DNA from: an uncultured Chromatiaceae bacterium
GTDB taxonomy: Bacteria > Pseudomonadota > Gammaproteobacteria > Enterobacterales > Alteromonadaceae
Direction: 5' to 3'
NCBI GenBank assembly: GCA_937978655.1
Contig: CALJUX010000072.1
Location: 5,515 to 69,514 of the forward strand
DNA: 64,000 nucleotides
Under the pieces are notes generated by a model. It ran no database searches. It was not told the origin of the DNA and saw nothing but the letters and a program-made list of their open reading frames with translations. Positions 16,825 to 24,997 of this stretch are shown here, piece after piece. A program made the translations under genes and the position numbers. Each line of letters opens with the position of its first letter. Positions within the stretch are counted from its first letter, which is position 1.

Positions 16825-18420
16825 TTAGCATGGCTTTTCTGAAAAGTATTGCTGTAAGTACTCGCTAAACGCCAGGGTGTCTGCGGCTTCAATCTGTTGC
16901 TGCTGTTGCAGTGACTCAGCCGCCATCTGCACGAAGTCCTCTGCCTGATAATACTGGTAGTCACCTGCACGCAATTGTTGCCGGTACAAATCTGCCAGTT
17001 GCAGATTAACACTGCCGTTATCCTGCTGACTGGCCTGTAACATTGCCAGCATCTTGCCGGACGGCGTGCGCGACGGGTCAAGCAAACTCAGATAATACTG
17101 CTTCAGAATACTCTGATAAGACTTTTGCGGATCTTCTGCGCTTTGATAAGCTTCATCCAGCCAAGCTGCCAGCGGGCTGAGTTCGGCAAAAATCTCTTCC
17201 GCCCAGTCCTGCATCAGCCGCGGCTGACCATGCTGATCTAACTCCAGATTCAGCCGCCGGCCGTCAGTGACCACTTTTTTCAGATTGTGCTCCGTCACAG
17301 CCTGAGCCTCAGCATCCAGCGGCGGGCTGTCTTCCAGTAAACAATACAACAGGAACAGATCGAGAAAACGCATCTGCTCAGCCGTAATGCCAACAGCACT
17401 GAACGGGTTCACATCCAAAGCCCGTACTTCAATATATTCAACACCACGCTTGGCCAGGGCACAGGTCGGCCGCTCACCGCTTTGGATGGTGCGTTTTGGC
17501 CGGATTGTCGAGTAAAACTCGTTTTCAATCTGCAGAATATTGCTGTTCAGCTGCTGATGCACACCGTCCTTCACCAATCCAATCGACTGGTATTCTGGCG
17601 ATGGCGTAGTAATAGCCTGATGCAGACCGCGAATATATTCCGGCAGATTGTTATAAGTGATGGCAAGGCTGGACTGCGCACTGTTGGTGTAGCCCAAATC
17701 ACTCATCCGCAGTGAGGTGGCATAGGGCAGATACAAAGTCCCGGCACCGAGCGTCTGAAAACTGTATTTGCTTGGCCGGCCTTGCAGGAACGACTGACAC
17801 ATAGCCGGCGACGCGCCGAACAGATACACAATCAGCCAGACATATCTTTTGTAGTTACGGATCAGATGCAGGTACTGCGCAGAAATAAAATCCTGTAACG
17901 GCTGGGTATCGCCCAGCATTTGCTGATAGTGCTGCCAGAACGATTCAGGAATAGAAAAATTAAAATGCACACCGCTGATGGCCTGCATCATGCTGCCATA
18001 ACGATTTTTCAGCCCCTGCCGGTACAAGGTTTTCATTTTGCCGACATTGGATTCGCCATAATAAGCCAGCCGGATCTCATCCTGGTGCGCGATGTAACAC
18101 GGCATACTGCCGGCGCCGATGCGTTCTTCACCGAGCTGGCGCATGGCAAACCGGTGGATATCGGTCAATTGCGCCAGGGTCGTTTCAATACTGGTCGTCG
18201 CCGGAGTAATAAATTCGAGCAGCGATTCCGAAAAATCCGTGGTGATAAGCGGATGTGTTAAGGCAGAGCCGAGCGCAGGCGGATGATCCTGCTGCGACAA
18301 GGTACCGTCTGGCCTTATCCGCAACGTTTCACGTTCAATGCCACGGCGGATCCCGGTGATGTCGTGGCGCCAAGGTGCCGTGCGCAGTGCGGCGATACGA
18401 GAGGTAAACAGCTGACTCAA
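16825..18420 (-). CDS. gshA: Glutamate-cysteine ligase
   Basis: A ~531-residue gamma-proteobacterial GshA that joins glutamate and cysteine in an ATP-dependent reaction, the first and limiting step of glutathione synthesis. It shows GIRRGIERETLRI, ALGSALTHPLITTDFSESLLEFITP, ALAKRGVEYIEVRALDVNPFSAVGI, and SGKMLAML near the C-terminus, with the family's usual length. An ATG at 18426 is in frame, but AAGGA directly abuts it, whereas the TTG two codons later (18420) has AAGGA at a six-base distance. E. coli gshA also starts with a rare UUG, so I choose TTG. The ATG form would add two residues. Confidence 0.96.
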   Translation of the reverse strand: MSQLFTSRIAALRTAPWRHDITGIRRGIERETLRIRPDGTLSQQDHPPALGSALTHPLITTDFSESLLEFITPATTSIETTLAQLTDIHRFAMRQLGEERIGAGSMPCYIAHQDEIRLAYYGESNVGKMKTLYRQGLKNRYGSMMQAISGVHFNFSIPESFWQHYQQMLGDTQPLQDFISAQYLHLIRNYKRYVWLIVYLFGASPAMCQSFLQGRPSKYSFQTLGAGTLYLPYATSLRMSDLGYTNSAQSSLAITYNNLPEYIRGLHQAITTPSPEYQSIGLVKDGVHQQLNSNILQIENEFYSTIRPKRTIQSGERPTCALAKRGVEYIEVRALDVNPFSAVGITAEQMRFLDLFLLYCLLEDSPPLDAEAQAVTEHNLKKVVTDGRRLNLELDQHGQPRLMQDWAEEIFAELSPLAAWLDEAYQSAEDPQKSYQSILKQYYLSLLDPSRTPSGKMLAMLQASQQDNGSVNLQLADLYRQQLRAGDYQYYQAEDFVQMAAESLQQQQQIEAADTLAFSEYLQQYFSEKPC

Positions 18421-18477
18421 TTGCATTCCTTATCAGGTGCCTGGCCCCCTATCATTGGGGAGGCTACCAAAAAAAAC

Positions 18478-18492
18478 AAGGGCGTATCCCTT
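18478..18492 (-). terminator. Short terminator at the end of the CBS gene
   Basis: A 5-bp stem (AAGGG/CCCTT, 5-base loop) overlaps the stop codon of the CBS gene and is followed on the minus strand by G and eight T. The stem is short, so efficiency is uncertain and gshA could be partly cotranscribed. Confidence 0.45.
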
Positions 18493-18934
18493 ATTCCTCT
18501 TCTTCCTGTTGACGCCGTTTTGCCTGCTGGCGCTGCACAATCAGCCGCATGATGTCTTTCCAGGACACAATCCCCAACAATTTATGTTGAGGACTGGTCA
18601 CCAGCAAGCAGCTGATATTACGCTCAACCAACATCGCCGCCGCACTGAGCACCGGCGTGTCGGGGGCAATACAAACCACCGGGCTGGTCATAATTGTCCG
18701 CACTTTTCGTCCCTGCGCAAACAACTCTGCGGTCTGCTCAGACGCCGAGTCCACCACCGGACTCAGCGCTTTATAAAAATCTTTTACGGACACAATACCC
18801 ACGACGCGCTGCATACTGTCCACCACCGGCACATGCTGATAATGCGCTTCGGTAAACACAGTGCGCAGACTGGCCAGTGATGCATCGGGGCTGGTCACCG
18901 TCAGTTTTTTTGACATGATAGCTTCAACAGACAT
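18491..18934 (-). CDS. CBS-domain-pair protein
   Basis: A 147-residue protein made almost only of two CBS motifs. The first (residues ~1-60) starts AIMSKKLTVTSPDASL and has HYQHVPVVDSMQRVVGIVSVKDFYK; the second (~75-135) has IMTSPVVCIAPDTPVLSAA and LLGIVSWKDIMRLIV. It ends in a charged tail rich in Gln, Arg and Glu. CBS pairs bind adenosine nucleotides and usually act as regulatory modules; the partner is not evident. GGAGG lies six bases before the ATG. It lies 64 bases before gshA on the same strand. Confidence 0.88.
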   Translation of the reverse strand: MSVEAIMSKKLTVTSPDASLASLRTVFTEAHYQHVPVVDSMQRVVGIVSVKDFYKALSPVVDSASEQTAELFAQGRKVRTIMTSPVVCIAPDTPVLSAAAMLVERNISCLLVTSPQHKLLGIVSWKDIMRLIVQRQQAKRRQQEEEE

Positions 18935-19096
18935 CGATGGCCTCCAGCTATTTTTACTTATGAATCATTACTCTAGCATCGGTTGTTATCCAAGTGCAAA
19001 ACTGAGCGGCCCGCAGCGGGAAATCAAATTAGCGCGGTAGCAGTTATGCAAATTTCAGGTAAACTGCAGCAAAGCAGTTTAATCGAGGAATATCCG

Positions 19097-19552
19097 ATGC
19101 GTGGTGCTGTACTGATAAGCCTGCTATGTGGATTAATGTTGACGCTCACTGCCAAAGCGCAGGAATATTATCGCTGGCATGACGAAAAGGGCCAGTTACA
19201 CGTCAGTCAAACGCCTCCGCCGGCGCACATTGATTACGAAATCGTCGCGCCGGGTGCGGCACCAGAGCCGGTCAAAGCCAAAGCAGCTAAAAGCCCTGCC
19301 GCCACAAAACCGGTCAGCGAGGCCGAGTTGCAAACCTTGAAACAACAGGTCAGCGAGGTCAACGCACGGCTGAAACTGCAAAACTGCAGCAGAGCCCAAC
19401 AGAATAAGGACCGGCTGTCGGCAGACAACGCCGTGGCCTTTAAAGACGCCAGCGGTAAACCGGTCGCCCTGAGTGATGAAATGCGGGCCGAACAACTGGC
19501 GGTGGCCGAGCGCCAGATCAGCGAGTTTTGTACTCCCGCCAGCAAACAATGA
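19097..19552 (+). CDS. Secreted DUF4124-domain protein
   Basis: A 151-residue exported protein. The ATG at 19097 has GAGGA seven bases upstream and opens a signal peptide cleaved near TAKAQ; a longer frame from 18983 is unlikely. The mature protein begins EYYRWHDEKGQLHVSQTPP, the DUF4124 signature (an aromatic-rich beta module), then a Pro/Lys/Ala linker and a short coiled coil (LQTLKQQVSEVNARLKLQ) with two cysteines (NCSRAQ and EFCTP). DUF4124 proteins are envelope proteins of unknown function. It is convergent with clpB, with a long hairpin between them. Confidence 0.8.
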   Translation: MRGAVLISLLCGLMLTLTAKAQEYYRWHDEKGQLHVSQTPPPAHIDYEIVAPGAAPEPVKAKAAKSPAATKPVSEAELQTLKQQVSEVNARLKLQNCSRAQQNKDRLSADNAVAFKDASGKPVALSDEMRAEQLAVAERQISEFCTPASKQ

Positions 19553-19565
19553 TTAAACCCGCAAA

Positions 19566-19600
19566 GATGCAGATATAGCCTGCCTGGCTATATCTGCATC
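19566..19600. terminator. Long hairpin between convergent genes
   Basis: A perfect 15-bp stem (19566-19580 with 19586-19600) with a 5-base loop sits midway between the ends of the DUF4124 gene and clpB. It has no long T run on either side, so it may be a bidirectional terminator or an mRNA 3'-end stabiliser. Confidence 0.65.
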
Positions 19601-19612
19601 AATCGCCAGCTG

Positions 19613-22198
19613 TTAGTTCAGCGGCTGACAGCTGATCACAATCTGACCGTCCGCCACATCAACCCGGATCAGGCTGTTTGGCGCAATGTTACCGCGGAGC
19701 AAGCTTTGCGCCAGCGCATTTTCAACATATTGCTGCACTGCGCGCTTTAACGGCCGCGCACCAAATACCGGGTCAAAGCCGACTGCTGCAATTTGATCCA
19801 GCGCAGCTTCAGACACATCCAGACCATATTGCCGCTCAGCCAGCCGTTGCCGTAAGCGGTTGAGCTGAATACCGGCGATGTTTTTGATCTGGGCATGATC
19901 CAGCGGGTGGAACACCACAGTTTCATCAACCCGGTTCAAAAACTCCGGCCGGAATTGCTGTGTCAGTACCTGCATCAACATAGTTTTCATCTGGTCATAA
20001 CTTTGTTCAGCGTAATGTTCCTGAATAAGGTCAGAGCCTAAGTTCGATGTCATGATGATCACCGTGTTTTTAAAGTCTACGGTGCGGCCCTGACCATCAG
20101 TCAGCCGGCCATCATCCAGCACCTGCAGCAGAATGTTAAACACATCCGGATGGGCCTTTTCCACTTCATCCAGCAACACCACGGAATAAGGCCGGCGACG
20201 CACCGCTTCGGTCAGATAACCGCCCTCTTCATAACCGACATATCCCGGCGGCGCGCCGACTAAACGCGACACCGCATGTTTTTCCATAAATTCCGACATA
20301 TCGATACGCACCAGTGCATCTTCACTGTCGAACAAGAAATGCGCTAAAGCTTTGGTCAGCTCGGTTTTACCCACGCCAGTCGGCCCTAAAAACAGGAAGG
20401 AACCAATCGGCTTGTTCGGGTCCGACAGCCCGGCACGGGAACGGCGAATGGCGTTTGACACCGCACCGACCGCTTCGACCTGACCGATGACCCGACGCGC
20501 TAAGGCTTCTTCCATTCTGAGCAACTTGTCGCGCTCACCTTCGAGCATTTTGCTGACCGGAATACCGGTGGCTTTGGACAATACTTCGGCAATTTCCTGC
20601 TCAGTGACTTTATTTCTGAGCAGCGTCATTTCATGCATCTCGGCCTGCGCGGCCAAATCCAGCCGTTTCTCCAGCGCCGGAATACGTTCATATTTGAGCT
20701 GCGACATGCGGTTTAAATCACCGGCGCGGCGCGCCACTTCCATATCCAACCGCGCCTGCTCGAGATCTGCTTTGATACTTTGTGTACCTTGCAAGGCGGC
20801 TTTTTCTGAACTCCAGACTTCGTCCAGCTCATTGTATTTCTGGTCTAATTCACGGATTTGTTCGAGGATAAAATCCCGGCGTTTTTTACTGGCGTCATCG
20901 GTTTCTTTGGCAAGTGCATTGTCTTCCAGCTTCAGCTGAATAATGCGCCGTTCCAGCCGGTCCAGCTCTTCGGGTTTAGAGTCCATCTGCATCCGGATGC
21001 TGGATGCTGCTTCGTCAATTAAATCAATGGCTTTGTCCGGTAACTGCCGATCAGATACGTACCGGTGCGACAACATCGCGGCGGCCACAATGGCCGGATC
21101 TGTGATGTCCACACCATGGTGCAGTTCGTAGCGCTCTTTTAAGCCACGTAAAATCGCGATAGTGTCTTCGACCGAAGGCTCTTCGACTAACACCTTCTGG
21201 AAACGCCGCTCCAAGGCTGCGTCTTTTTCGATGTATTTGCGATATTCATCGAGTGTGGTGGCGCCTAAACAATGCAGTTCACCGCGGGCAAGCGCTGGTT
21301 TTAACATATTGCCGGCATCCATCGCGCCGTCGGCTTTGCCGGCACCGACCATGGTATGAATTTCATCGATAAATAAAATCACCCGGCCTTCTTCTTTGGC
21401 GAGCTCGTTGAGCACGGCTTTTAACCGCTCTTCAAACTCACCGCGATATTTGGCACCGGCCAGCAAAGCGCCTAAATCCAGTGACAACACCCGTTTGTCT
21501 TTTAAGCCTTCCGGCACTTCTTTATTGATGATGCGAAGCGCTAAGCCTTCAACGATAGCGGTTTTACCGACGCCGGGTTCGCCAATCAGCACCGGATTGT
21601 TTTTGGTGCGGCGCTGCAGCACCTGAATACAACGGCGGATCTCTTCATCGCGGCCAATCACCGGGTCTAACTTACCGGCTTCTGCCCGCGCGGTCAGGTC
21701 GATGGTGTATTTGTTCAGCGCCTGACGGGTGTCTTCAGCGTTCGGATCATCGACATTCTGGCCAGCACGCATCAGATCTATGGCTTTTTCAACGGCGTCT
21801 TTACTGACGCCCAGGCTTTTAAACAAAGCCCCCAGTTCCGCCTTGTCATCACAGGCGGCCAGCACAAACAGCTCACTGGAGATAAACTGGTCCTTGCGTT
21901 TCTGCGCCAGTTTGTCACATAAATTCAGCAGGTTAATCATGCTGGCAGACAGTTGCAGATTGCCTTCGGTACCTTCAACTTTCGGCAGTCGTTCGATGGC
22001 CTGCGATACTTTTGAGCGCAGGTCATGCAGATTGATGCCAATTTTGCTCAGGAGGTCACGCACGGTGCCGCCGTCCTGATTTAGCAGCGCATGCATCAGA
22101 TGCACAGGCTCAATAAATTGATGGTCGCGGCCAAGCGCCAGCGACTGTGCTGTGGCGATGGCTTCCTGAAATTTGCTGGTAAAGCGATCTAAACGCAT
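19613..22198 (-). CDS. clpB: ATP-dependent disaggregase ClpB
   Basis: An 861-residue Hsp100 AAA+ chaperone that works with DnaK/J/GrpE to pull apart protein aggregates. It has the N-terminal Clp repeat domain (1-145), first AAA+ module (GEPGVGKTAIVEGLA, DEIHTMVGAGKADGAMDAGN), the long coiled-coil middle domain (~410-525) that marks ClpB, and the second AAA+ module (FLGPTGVGKTELTKALA, LLDEVEKAHPDVF), with full family length. There is no internal second start obvious by eye. GGGAG precedes the ATG. A sigma-32 promoter with perfect-looking elements lies 37 bases upstream. It follows rluD-pgeF as in E. coli. Confidence 0.98.
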   Translation of the reverse strand: MRLDRFTSKFQEAIATAQSLALGRDHQFIEPVHLMHALLNQDGGTVRDLLSKIGINLHDLRSKVSQAIERLPKVEGTEGNLQLSASMINLLNLCDKLAQKRKDQFISSELFVLAACDDKAELGALFKSLGVSKDAVEKAIDLMRAGQNVDDPNAEDTRQALNKYTIDLTARAEAGKLDPVIGRDEEIRRCIQVLQRRTKNNPVLIGEPGVGKTAIVEGLALRIINKEVPEGLKDKRVLSLDLGALLAGAKYRGEFEERLKAVLNELAKEEGRVILFIDEIHTMVGAGKADGAMDAGNMLKPALARGELHCLGATTLDEYRKYIEKDAALERRFQKVLVEEPSVEDTIAILRGLKERYELHHGVDITDPAIVAAAMLSHRYVSDRQLPDKAIDLIDEAASSIRMQMDSKPEELDRLERRIIQLKLEDNALAKETDDASKKRRDFILEQIRELDQKYNELDEVWSSEKAALQGTQSIKADLEQARLDMEVARRAGDLNRMSQLKYERIPALEKRLDLAAQAEMHEMTLLRNKVTEQEIAEVLSKATGIPVSKMLEGERDKLLRMEEALARRVIGQVEAVGAVSNAIRRSRAGLSDPNKPIGSFLFLGPTGVGKTELTKALAHFLFDSEDALVRIDMSEFMEKHAVSRLVGAPPGYVGYEEGGYLTEAVRRRPYSVVLLDEVEKAHPDVFNILLQVLDDGRLTDGQGRTVDFKNTVIIMTSNLGSDLIQEHYAEQSYDQMKTMLMQVLTQQFRPEFLNRVDETVVFHPLDHAQIKNIAGIQLNRLRQRLAERQYGLDVSEAALDQIAAVGFDPVFGARPLKRAVQQYVENALAQSLLRGNIAPNSLIRVDVADGQIVISCQPLN

Positions 22199-22234
22199 GG
22201 TGAACTCCCATCTGAAACCTTTGTTATGGCATAG

Positions 22235-22261
22235 ATGGGGAACGGCTGCTGCTTTTTCAAG
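22235..22261 (-). promoter_or_regulatory. Heat-shock (sigma-32) promoter of clpB
   Basis: On the minus strand CTTGAAA (22261-22255), a 14-base spacer and CCCCAT followed by CT (22240-22235) match the sigma-32 consensus exactly in both boxes. Transcription would begin about 30 bases before the clpB ATG. Confidence 0.85.
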
Positions 22262-22311
22262 CGCAAGCCGTCAAAAATTTGACTTATGTCAAAAAACTGC
22301 GCGGGCCGGGA

Positions 22312-23088
22312 TCAGCAAGCGGAGGTCAGCCAAATCAGACTGGCCTGCCGGCCGGTCTGACCATCCCGGCGATACGAGAAAAACTGCTGCGGGCTGGCCA
22401 CAGTACAATAATCGCCGCCGTAAATAGCTGCCACGCCTGCCGCCTGTAAGCGCTGTCGCGCCAACAGATAAATGTCAGCCAGATATTTGTCTGCATGAGA
22501 AGAAGGGATAAAAGCCGCAGCGGCCTGAGCTGAATGCGCGATAAAAGCCGCGCGTACTTCGCTGCCGACTTCAAAGTTGAGTGGACCAATAGCCGGACCT
22601 AACCAGGCCAGCACAGTCGAAGGCTCGGGGAAATGCTTAAGCGTGGCTTCCAGCACACCGTCACACAAGCCACGCCAGCCGGCATGGGCGGCCGCGACCC
22701 GCTTGCCGGCGCTGTCACAGAACAGCACCGGCAGACAATCCGCCGTCATCACCACAGCAGCTAAACCTGCGGTGGTGGTCACACTGGCATCGGCGTCGGT
22801 CAGCTGACCTTGCCAGCTGTCCAAATCCAGCACGCGGGTGCCGTGGATTTGATGCAGCCAGGCCGGCGCAGGTGTTAAAGCACAATATTGCTGCAACAAC
22901 TGCCGGTTTGCAGCCACCACATCCGGCTTATCGCCAACATGAGCACCAAGATTCAGTCCGGCATAGACGCCGGCAGAACCGCCAAACACCGGTTGCTGCG
23001 CCAGGCCACGGCTGGTGGACAGCGCGCGGACATTCGCCGGCGCCGGCCAGTCTGGTTGCAGAAAATCAGTCACTGGCGCCTCTGGCAT
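22312..23088 (-). CDS. pgeF: Peptidoglycan editing factor PgeF (YfiH, laccase-domain)
   Basis: A 258-residue YfiH-family protein. The zinc-binding motifs are present: HQIHGTRV, TADCLPVLFC with its Cys, and AAHAGWRGLC. These proteins were called polyphenol oxidases; the E. coli member removes wrongly inserted L-Ser from muropeptide precursors, and related proteins act on adenosine. The ATG shares one base with the rluD stop, so translation is coupled, and the rluD-pgeF pair is conserved across gammaproteobacteria. It ends 113 bases before clpB, which has its own heat-shock promoter. Confidence 0.94.
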   Translation of the reverse strand: MPEAPVTDFLQPDWPAPANVRALSTSRGLAQQPVFGGSAGVYAGLNLGAHVGDKPDVVAANRQLLQQYCALTPAPAWLHQIHGTRVLDLDSWQGQLTDADASVTTTAGLAAVVMTADCLPVLFCDSAGKRVAAAHAGWRGLCDGVLEATLKHFPEPSTVLAWLGPAIGPLNFEVGSEVRAAFIAHSAQAAAAFIPSSHADKYLADIYLLARQRLQAAGVAAIYGGDYCTVASPQQFFSYRRDGQTGRQASLIWLTSAC

Positions 23089-24062
23089 CAGCTGTTATCC
23101 ATGCCGTGCAATTGGGTGTCCTGGCGCAGGGCCAGCGTCAGGGCGACCATATCGTCCGGCACCGGCGCATGCCATTCCATTAATTCCAATGTAATAGGAT
23201 GGGCAAAGCGCAGCATCGCCGCATGCAGCGCCTGACGGCGGAAGCCACGTAATACTTCAAGCAGCGCCTCATCAGCTTTACGCGGTGGGCGTGGCCGGCC
23301 GGCATACACCGGATCACCCACCAGCGGGTAGTTGATATAAGTCATGTGTACACGGATTTGGTGCGTGCGGCCGGTTTCCAGTCGCAGCCGCAACCGCGTG
23401 TGGTTACGGAATTTTTCCATTACCCGGTAATGCGTGACTGCAGGTTTACCGCTGGACGTCACCGCCATATGAGTGCGTTTGGTTGGATGGCGGCCAATCG
23501 GCTCATCGACCATGCCGCCGGCGGTCATAGCGCCGTGTACTATCGCTTCATATTCGCGGGTGATTTCACGGTTTTGCATCATCTCAACTAAGTGAGTCTG
23601 GGCCGGAATGGTTTTGGCAACTACCATCAGGCCCGTGGTGTCTTTGTCGAGACGGTGAATAATACCGGCGCGCGGCACTTCGGCGATGCCCGGGCAATGA
23701 TGCAATAATGCGTTGAGCAAAGTACCATCGTGATTGCCAGCGCCCGGATGCACGACTAAACCGGCCGGTTTATTGATCACCAGAATATGTTCATCTTCAT
23801 AAACGATATTCAGTTCAATAGGTTCGGCTGCAAAGCGTTCGTCTTCTTCAATCTCAGCATTGATGTCAATATGTTCGCCGCCCAGCAGCTTTTCCCGTGG
23901 CGTGTCACACAGGCGGTTATTGACGTTGACCCAGCCGGCCAAAATCCACTCTTTTATCCGCGAACGCGAATAATCAGGGAACATTTCGGCCAGAACCTGA
24001 TCCAAGCGTTTACCGTAAAGATGATCAGGTACTGTTTCTGTAAGTTTTATCTGTTTTGTCAT
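23088..24062 (-). CDS. rluD: 23S rRNA pseudouridine(1911/1915/1917) synthase
   Basis: A 324-residue RluD that makes three pseudouridines in helix 69 of 23S rRNA, important for 50S assembly. An S4 RNA-binding domain comes first (KRLDQVLAEMFPDYSRSRIKEWI), then the RluA-type catalytic domain with the Asp motif IIHRLDKDTTGLMVVAKT and ETGRTHQIRVHM. It is divergent from bamD across a 125-base gap, exactly as in E. coli (rluD/yfiO), and overlaps pgeF by a base. Confidence 0.97.
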   Translation of the reverse strand: MTKQIKLTETVPDHLYGKRLDQVLAEMFPDYSRSRIKEWILAGWVNVNNRLCDTPREKLLGGEHIDINAEIEEDERFAAEPIELNIVYEDEHILVINKPAGLVVHPGAGNHDGTLLNALLHHCPGIAEVPRAGIIHRLDKDTTGLMVVAKTIPAQTHLVEMMQNREITREYEAIVHGAMTAGGMVDEPIGRHPTKRTHMAVTSSGKPAVTHYRVMEKFRNHTRLRLRLETGRTHQIRVHMTYINYPLVGDPVYAGRPRPPRKADEALLEVLRGFRRQALHAAMLRFAHPITLELMEWHAPVPDDMVALTLALRQDTQLHGMDNS

Positions 24063-24187
24063 GTCGGAACCGGTTATCCTCTGTGCATCGCTGCACGCTC
24101 TTTGGTAGAATCGAAAATATTCTGCCTATTTTAACGATTTTATGCAGGACTAGACAGCCAAAGGCTGCAGTCTGAGTGGGTTTTTTA

Positions 24188-24937
24188 ATGAAAGTGAAAT
24201 TTTTCGCAGTTTTAGCAGTCGCAACACTGCTGGCCGGTTGTGCCGGCAACAAGCCGGCAGACGAGCTGGTTAACACCAACCAAACCGCACAACAATCTTA
24301 TAACGAAGCAAAAGCTGTTTTAGATTCAGGGCTTTACGGCCGTGCAATCGAGTTGCTCAAAGGCATGGAAAGTCGTTTTCCATTTGGTCCAATGGCCCGT
24401 CAGGTGCAACTGGATTTAATTTATGCCTATAACCAGTCGGGCGACATCAAACAGGCGCTGGCCAGTATTGACCGTTTTATCCGGCTCAATCCGAACCATC
24501 CGGACCTGGATTACGTCTATTACATGCGCGGCATCAGCAATCTGCAGACCGATGCCAATTCCTTTCAGGAGTTTTTTGGTATTGACCGTGCCGACCGCGA
24601 TATTGCCAATACCAAACAGGCCTTTGACGACTTTAAGATCCTGACCAGTAATTACCCGAACAGCAAATATGCTGCGGCCGCCAAAACTCAGATGATTGTG
24701 ATCAAAGAAAAGCTGGTCCGGCACGAACTGCTGATCGCTGATTATTACAGTCGCCGCGGCGCACATCTGGCCGCAGCCAACCGCGCCCGTTACGTGCTGG
24801 AGACTTACCGCGACTCACCACTGGTGCCGCAAGCCTTAGCACTGATGGTAAAAAGTTATGACCAGTTAGGCCTGACCAAACTGCGTGACGATGCCAAAGC
24901 CGTGTTACAGCTCAATTTCCCCAATCAGCAAAGCTAA
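24188..24937 (+). CDS. bamD: Outer-membrane assembly lipoprotein BamD
   Basis: A 249-residue lipoprotein of the BAM complex that inserts beta-barrel proteins into the outer membrane. The ATG at 24188 gives signal and lipobox LAGC with lipidated Cys18. The mature protein is a run of TPR helices: YNEAKAVLDSGLYGRAIELLKGME, RFPFGPMARQVQLDLIYAYNQSGD, IDRFIRLNPNHPDLDYVYYMRG, and FFGIDRADRD are direct family hallmarks. It is an essential gene in E. coli. It is convergent with radA, and a shared hairpin terminator lies between. Confidence 0.97.
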   Translation: MKVKFFAVLAVATLLAGCAGNKPADELVNTNQTAQQSYNEAKAVLDSGLYGRAIELLKGMESRFPFGPMARQVQLDLIYAYNQSGDIKQALASIDRFIRLNPNHPDLDYVYYMRGISNLQTDANSFQEFFGIDRADRDIANTKQAFDDFKILTSNYPNSKYAAAAKTQMIVIKEKLVRHELLIADYYSRRGAHLAAANRARYVLETYRDSPLVPQALALMVKSYDQLGLTKLRDDAKAVLQLNFPNQQS

Positions 24938-24952
24938 AACACTTGCGACGAA

Positions 24953-24978
24953 AAAAAGGCCACATCCGTGGCCTTTTT
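24953..24978. terminator. Bidirectional terminator between bamD and radA
   Basis: An 11-bp stem (24953-24963 with 24968-24978) with a 4-base loop has A and T runs on the two flanks, so it can terminate both the bamD transcript on the plus strand and the radA transcript on the minus strand. Confidence 0.9.
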
Positions 24979-24997
24979 GCTGTGCGCGCACAGCCAA

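Noticed and set aside
24063..24187. Sigma-E-type promoter for bamD
   Set aside because: GGAAC occurs near 24065 but no matching -10 box at the right spacing.
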